From Oxyruncus cristatus (taxonomy: Eukaryota > Chordata > Aves > Passeriformes > Cotingidae), in the NCBI GenBank assembly GCA_013399855.1, contig VXAY01006959.1:62001-126000 (forward strand): DNA of 64,000 nt, given 5' to 3'. The translations under genes and the position numbers were made by a program. Below, in pieces: positions 61,301 through 64,000 of this stretch. How positions within the stretch are numbered: position 1 is the stretch's first letter; every line of letters begins with the position of its first letter. Below the pieces are notes generated by a model, which had not been told where the DNA came from, made no database searches, and worked only from the letters and a program-made list of their open reading frames with translations.

Positions 61301-62100
61301 ACTTTAATTAAAGCAGTACCTGATTTTGGTGGCTCCCCATGGTCAGTGGCCGTGAGCACGAGGTCGAAGGAGGAGTGCAGCTCCCGGTCCACTTCTTTAA
61401 CCACAACGAGCTCCGCATGGCTCGTCCCATCGGAGCTGAAGATGACCTCCAGAACGAAGTGCTCACTGGGGGAGAGGGCATAGGAGCAGCGGGCGTTGGG
61501 GCCAGCATCAGCATCCAGGGCTCGGTCCAGCGGGATCCGTGTCCGCAGGGACGCGCTCTCCGACATCTCCAGCTCCAGCTCGGGCGTGGGGAACCGCGGC
61601 GCGTTGTCGTTGACATCCAGCACTTGAACCTCCACATGGATCAGCGCCAGGTTTTGGGAAGCCAGCACGTCGAACGAGACCCAGCAGGGATCACTGTGCC
61701 GGCACAGCTGCTCCCTGTCCACCCGCCCAGCCGTGCTGAGCGCCCCATCCCCGCTCCCCACGCGCAGCGGGAACCTCCCGGGGGTCTCCATCAGCTGGAA
61801 GGTCTCCGCTGTGTCGCCGCTCTCGCCCCCCTCGAGGTGCTCAGCCAGTGTCCCAATGACCGTCCCCGGCGGCACCTCCTCGAACACCCGGTACTGCACC
61901 GTGAACGTGGCGACCTCCTGGGCATCGGCGCAGAGGAACAGGTACCACCAGAGCGCCGGGAGCTGCAGGGCGGAGCGGCCCAGCAGGAGGATGCTGCTGG
62001 CAAAGCCCAGTGCCCCCCTGCCCCGGGGCACTGCCGGGGCCCTGCCCGCCCGCCGCCGCATGGCCACAGAGTCCTCACGGCGACCGCGAGTCCTCGGCAT
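52011..62100 (-). CDS. PCDH12: PCDH12, protocadherin 12 (VE-cadherin-2), 4 coding exons
   Basis: Protocadherin 12 is a single-pass calcium-dependent adhesion protein at cell contacts, best known from endothelium. Coding exons on the minus strand are 62100-59194, 58724-58630, 57468-57317 and 52375-52011; phases agree and give about 1172 residues (human is about 1184). In order: an Arg-rich leader and hydrophobic signal sequence, six cadherin repeats, a membrane span near residues 750-775 ([19 protein letters not shown]), then a tail of about 400 residues. Repeat boundaries are marked by calcium motifs near residues 163 (DVNDNAP), 273 (DSNDNSP), 381, 487 and 594 (DRNDNAP). The tail has [40 protein letters not shown] and [19 protein letters not shown], which identify PCDH12 rather than the related neighbour PCDH1. 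One very large first coding exon is typical of non-clustered protocadherins. The gene is convergent with DELE1, as in mammals. Confidence 0.97.
52376..54769 (-). other. PCDH12 intron 3, distal part
   Basis: This is unique intronic sequence. It holds a G14-T9 homopolymer junction (52571-52593) and an unusually long minus-strand open frame (52901-53650, 249 codons) of unknown meaning, which is discussed in the findings. Confidence 0.5.
52571..52593. repeat. Homopolymer junction G14-T9
   Basis: Fourteen G are followed directly by nine T on the plus strand, which is nine A then fourteen C in the PCDH12 transcript. The lengths are prone to sequencing error. Confidence 0.9.
54770..55100 (+). mobile_element. 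CR1 3' end with an extra 5' module
   Basis: The 3' part (GGGATAGATGGGATATTGGG, CCCAGGGAAGTGGTGGAATC, GTTGGACTTGATGGTCTGAG, then AATGATTCTGTGAA) is a standard CR1 end. The first 100 bases (from AGAACCAACTTGCCATTGTC) are shared with 55859-55960, which continues into a different CR1 3' end. Confidence 0.75.
55580..55735 (+). mobile_element. Ancient CR1 remnant, first part
   Basis: The block AAATGTCAGGCCCAGATGGT and then ATTCACCCCAGAGACCCAGA is characteristic of the reverse-transcriptase region of old CR1. It breaks off near 55735 and probably resumes after a younger insertion at about 56250. Confidence 0.65.
55840..56245 (+). mobile_element. Younger CR1 nested in the ancient CR1
   Basis: Sense CR1 end with AAATCCTTCCCTGTGAGGGT, GTTGCCCAGAGAAGCTGTGG, GGAAGGTGTCCCTGCCCATG and a terminal CAATTCTATGATGA. 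Ancient CR1 sequence lies on both sides. Confidence 0.88.
56246..57110 (+). mobile_element. Ancient CR1 remnant, second part
   Basis: The pieces CACAGTGATAAATGACGTGG, CAGGGATCTGGGAGTCGCCC, CAATTCTGGTCACCACATCT and CAGCCTGATAGGAAAGAGGA follow the order of the old CR1 ORF2 end in sense orientation. Stops and indels are frequent. Confidence 0.65.
57317..57468 (-). CDS. PCDH12: PCDH12 exon 3 (acidic/serine cytoplasmic segment)
   Basis: The acceptor is CCCCTGGCAG and the donor is GTGAGG; 1 + 50 codons + 1 base, which fits both neighbours. It encodes DTDCQS, then [18 protein letters not shown] and [12 protein letters not shown]. The first and last parts match the DTDG and LEEELSSLLDP stretches of mammalian PCDH12. 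The middle part looks like the serine/acidic motif of delta-2 protocadherins (see findings). Confidence 0.9.
57714..57865 (-). mobile_element. CR1 3' tip in PCDH12 intron 2
   Basis: It begins CATAGAATCACAGAATGGTT and runs through ACACCTTCCACTAGACCAGG to CAACCTGGTCG. Confidence 0.9.
57866..58629 (-). other. Rest of PCDH12 intron 2
   Basis: No exon, repeat or RNA gene was recognised. The GC content rises toward exon 2. A long plus-strand open frame that starts here and runs over exon 2 into exon 1 is a shadow of the coding strand. Confidence 0.5.
58630..58724 (-). CDS. PCDH12: PCDH12 exon 2 (cytoplasmic)
   Basis: The acceptor is CTGCCTTACAG and the donor is GTAAGG. It encodes [20 protein letters not shown] and then [11 protein letters not shown], almost identical in pattern to mammalian PCDH12. 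Phase 0 in, phase 2 out. Confidence 0.96.
59194..62100 (-). CDS. PCDH12: PCDH12 exon 1 (ectodomain, membrane span, start of tail)
   Basis: The exon has 969 full codons from the ATG at 62100 and ends before the donor GTGAGA in phase 0, after the conserved ESPPVQ. The start is uncertain: the frame is open to an ATG at 62160, but a good acceptor (CTCCTTTCCAG, exon edge at 62139) lies between, so that ATG may be intronic. ATGs at 62100 and 62061 remain; the second directly precedes RRRAGRAP and the signal sequence. The mature protein probably begins near [12 protein letters not shown], which matches the known N-terminus of the family. Confidence 0.94.
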
Positions 62101-62138
62101 CCTCTCCCATCCCCAAGTCCCACAGGCACTGCTCAGTG

Positions 62139-64000
62139 GCTGGAAAGGAGAAGAAATCACAAGCCGGTCTGGTGGGTTTGCCCCTCCCTGCCATCACCGG
62201 CGGGCAGTGGGGGACCAAGTGCTCCCCAGGCTGGAATGCTCAGCCCGGAGCGCAGGAACCGCCACCGGTGCAGCGTCCGGCGGGCTGGGAGCCGGCAGCT
62301 GGACCAGCCGTCCTTCCTATGGAAACCACACCTACAGGAAAAGGGAGGACCGGGCTGGTACAATGGTGGGGCGGGGTGGGGGCTCGTGGGGCAGCACATG
62401 GCCCAGCTGGGAGAGAGGTGTGGAAGTGCCCTCCATTCCCAACCTGCAGGGACCATCACCTGCCTGCTGCCACCTGCAAAACACGCTTCACTGAAGGTGT
62501 GATTCCTTCAGACAGTCCCTGACCTCGCAAAAACCCCTGGTGCTTTGGGAAGAGGTCTGCAAGGACCAGCTGTGATGGACAATGCTCCTGCATTGTCCCA
62601 AAGCCTTGCTCCCCACGCTGTTACATTTCTGACTTGGATTTGCTCTCATTTTGTCCAAATCCAGAGTTCAATCCCTGCTCCTTGCTCTGTCCTTTGAGGG
62701 CGCAGATCACCTTTCCCAGCACCCTGCTTCTGATGATGTCACAGCTTCAGTTGCAGCTGGACACACCAAAATGAGCTGATGAATCACTGGGAGTGTGTCC
62801 ACAACAAACACAGGCAGGAGGGCACAAGGGAAGGAGGAGGCGCTGGCAGACAAGAGCTGTGTCCTGTCAGGCCTCTCCCATCCCCTGTGTCCGTCTGTCC
62901 TGGCCAGTCCTGTCTTGGCAGATGCTCCATCCCAGCCTGGCTTAGCACTGATTTCCCCACTGTCACTCCTCACCCAGCACTGATCCGACACCACCAAATC
63001 CCTTCTTGGCCTAATTTCAGCCCCAACCTCCCTTGGAGCAGCCAGTGCGAGGCTGCACAGCTGTTCCGCCCTTCCCGTCACATCTGGCTGGCTGTGCACA
63101 GCCTGAAGTTGTTCCATGGATTCCTCCTCGGCAGGGGCTGCAGAGCCCCAGTACCCCAAGCTGGATTTGCTTTGGCCTCAAGGTGATTGAAAGCATTTGG
63201 GGCAGGGAAGGTCATGTGGAATTTCCCTTGGCTGTTATGGACCACAGAGCATCCTTGTGGCATGGCTGGAATCCCAACAGCCACATCGTCTTTGTGGCCC
63301 CCACATCTTCCAGGCAGCCTCCAGCAGCCCTGTGGCTGCCATTAGTGCCCTGTGCCCACCTTGCCCTCTCCTCCTGCTTTTCCAGCCTTGGTGGGCACCC
63401 CTGTATCACCATCCTATTCCCATCCCTCCAAGCTCCCCTCACCGCTCTGATTTTCCCAGCTGAGGATCCCCATCACCTGCATCCCTGCTTTCATCATTTT
63501 TCTTTATCACGGTAAATTGTAATGCCCCAAAGAGCAGCAAAACCAAACCCCCTCAGTGCCACCAGCCCGGGCGGGTTTGTGCCACCGCTCAGCACTCCGG
63601 GAGGAAGGGACAGTTCAGGGGGGTGGCAGGAGACCTGGTGCTATTCCTGGGCTCCATCCCAGCTCCAGGTGACCTTTGCCAAGTCATTTCCCTGCTTTGT
63701 GCTGTTGCTTCCTCCCGAGCCGAGCGCAGCCAGCCCTGGGCTCTCCAGAGGGATGCTCCCCGCTCCCAGGGCTGCAGATGGAGCAGCGGATGTCTCCTAG
63801 ACCGTGCCCTGCTTTGGGGTGTGGGGGGTGGGAAGGCTGCTTCCTTCTGGGGGGAGGCTTACCCTTCCATCTCCTTTATTTTTTTTAATGCTTTTCCTTT
63901 TCAGGGATGGAGAGGAGCAGAACTGCACTGAAACATCAGGAGGGAACTGCGATGTTACATTACACCCCAGAACTGTGGGGGTTCCCTGAGCAGCCCTGCA
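62139..64000 (-). other. Region upstream of PCDH12, no further gene recognised
   Basis: This is single-copy, moderately GC-rich sequence that should hold the PCDH12 promoter and possibly a 5' UTR exon, given the acceptor at 62139. No TATA box or first exon could be fixed. No CR1 copy and no coding exon of a neighbouring gene was seen. Short open frames here have no recognisable motif. Confidence 0.5.

Noticed and set aside
59194..62100. Assignment as PCDH1, the other protocadherin of this chromosomal region
   Set aside because: The tail motifs ([37 protein letters not shown]) and only six cadherin repeats fit PCDH12, and DELE1 is the direct neighbour of PCDH12.
61339..62502. Plus-strand open frame of 387 codons
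   Set aside because: It lies antisense to the GC-rich 5' part of PCDH12 exon 1. Long antisense frames are expected there because of third-position GC, and it has no domain.

Overview
The window is a piece of bird nuclear genome. The main signs are many copies of CR1, the LINE typical of birds and other reptiles, in both orientations and of very different ages, plus two vertebrate genes with ordinary GT-AG introns. No bacterial, plasmid or phage features were seen. The two genes are DELE1 (plus strand) and PCDH12 (minus strand), placed tail to tail. The same pair sits side by side in human 5q31.3, which from general knowledge corresponds to chicken chromosome 13. The species cannot be fixed from the sequence alone.

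Layout. Bases 1 to about 31,330 hold no gene that I can recognise. They are unique non-coding sequence broken up by CR1 copies: young 3' tails (for example 7640-8297, 13010-13555, 15362-15960, 21425-21875, 28116-28800, 30089-30480) and strongly decayed old CR1 reverse-transcriptase remnants (for example 4925-7230, 13600-14640, 18930-19690, 22330-23990). An imperfect direct duplication of about 190 bp (31333-31523 and 31621-31806) ends exactly where the CpG-rich DELE1 promoter begins.

DELE1 runs from about 31.8 to 48.7 kb. I could place eleven exons with consistent splice phases, including a 56-bp exon at 39691-39746 that is needed to keep the frame. An 84-base run of N (31952-32035) falls inside exon 1, so the mitochondrial leader is incomplete and the start codon is uncertain. 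PCDH12 runs from about 62.1 down to 51.6 kb. Its four coding exons give about 1172 residues: signal peptide, six cadherin repeats, one membrane span and a long cytoplasmic tail ending in the conserved family C-terminal block. The 3' ends of the two genes are about 2.9 kb apart. The last 1.9 kb of the window lies upstream of PCDH12 and shows no gene.

Function. DELE1 is the mitochondrial stress messenger that activates the HRI kinase. PCDH12 is an adhesion protein of endothelium and other tissues. They are neighbours by ancestry and nothing in the sequence suggests a shared pathway. I found no new biological system. The most useful observations are the promoter-adjacent duplication, the 56-bp DELE1 exon, a serine/acidic motif in the PCDH12 tail that resembles the delta-2 protocadherin motif, and a CR1 tail that probably supplies the branch point of the last DELE1 intron.
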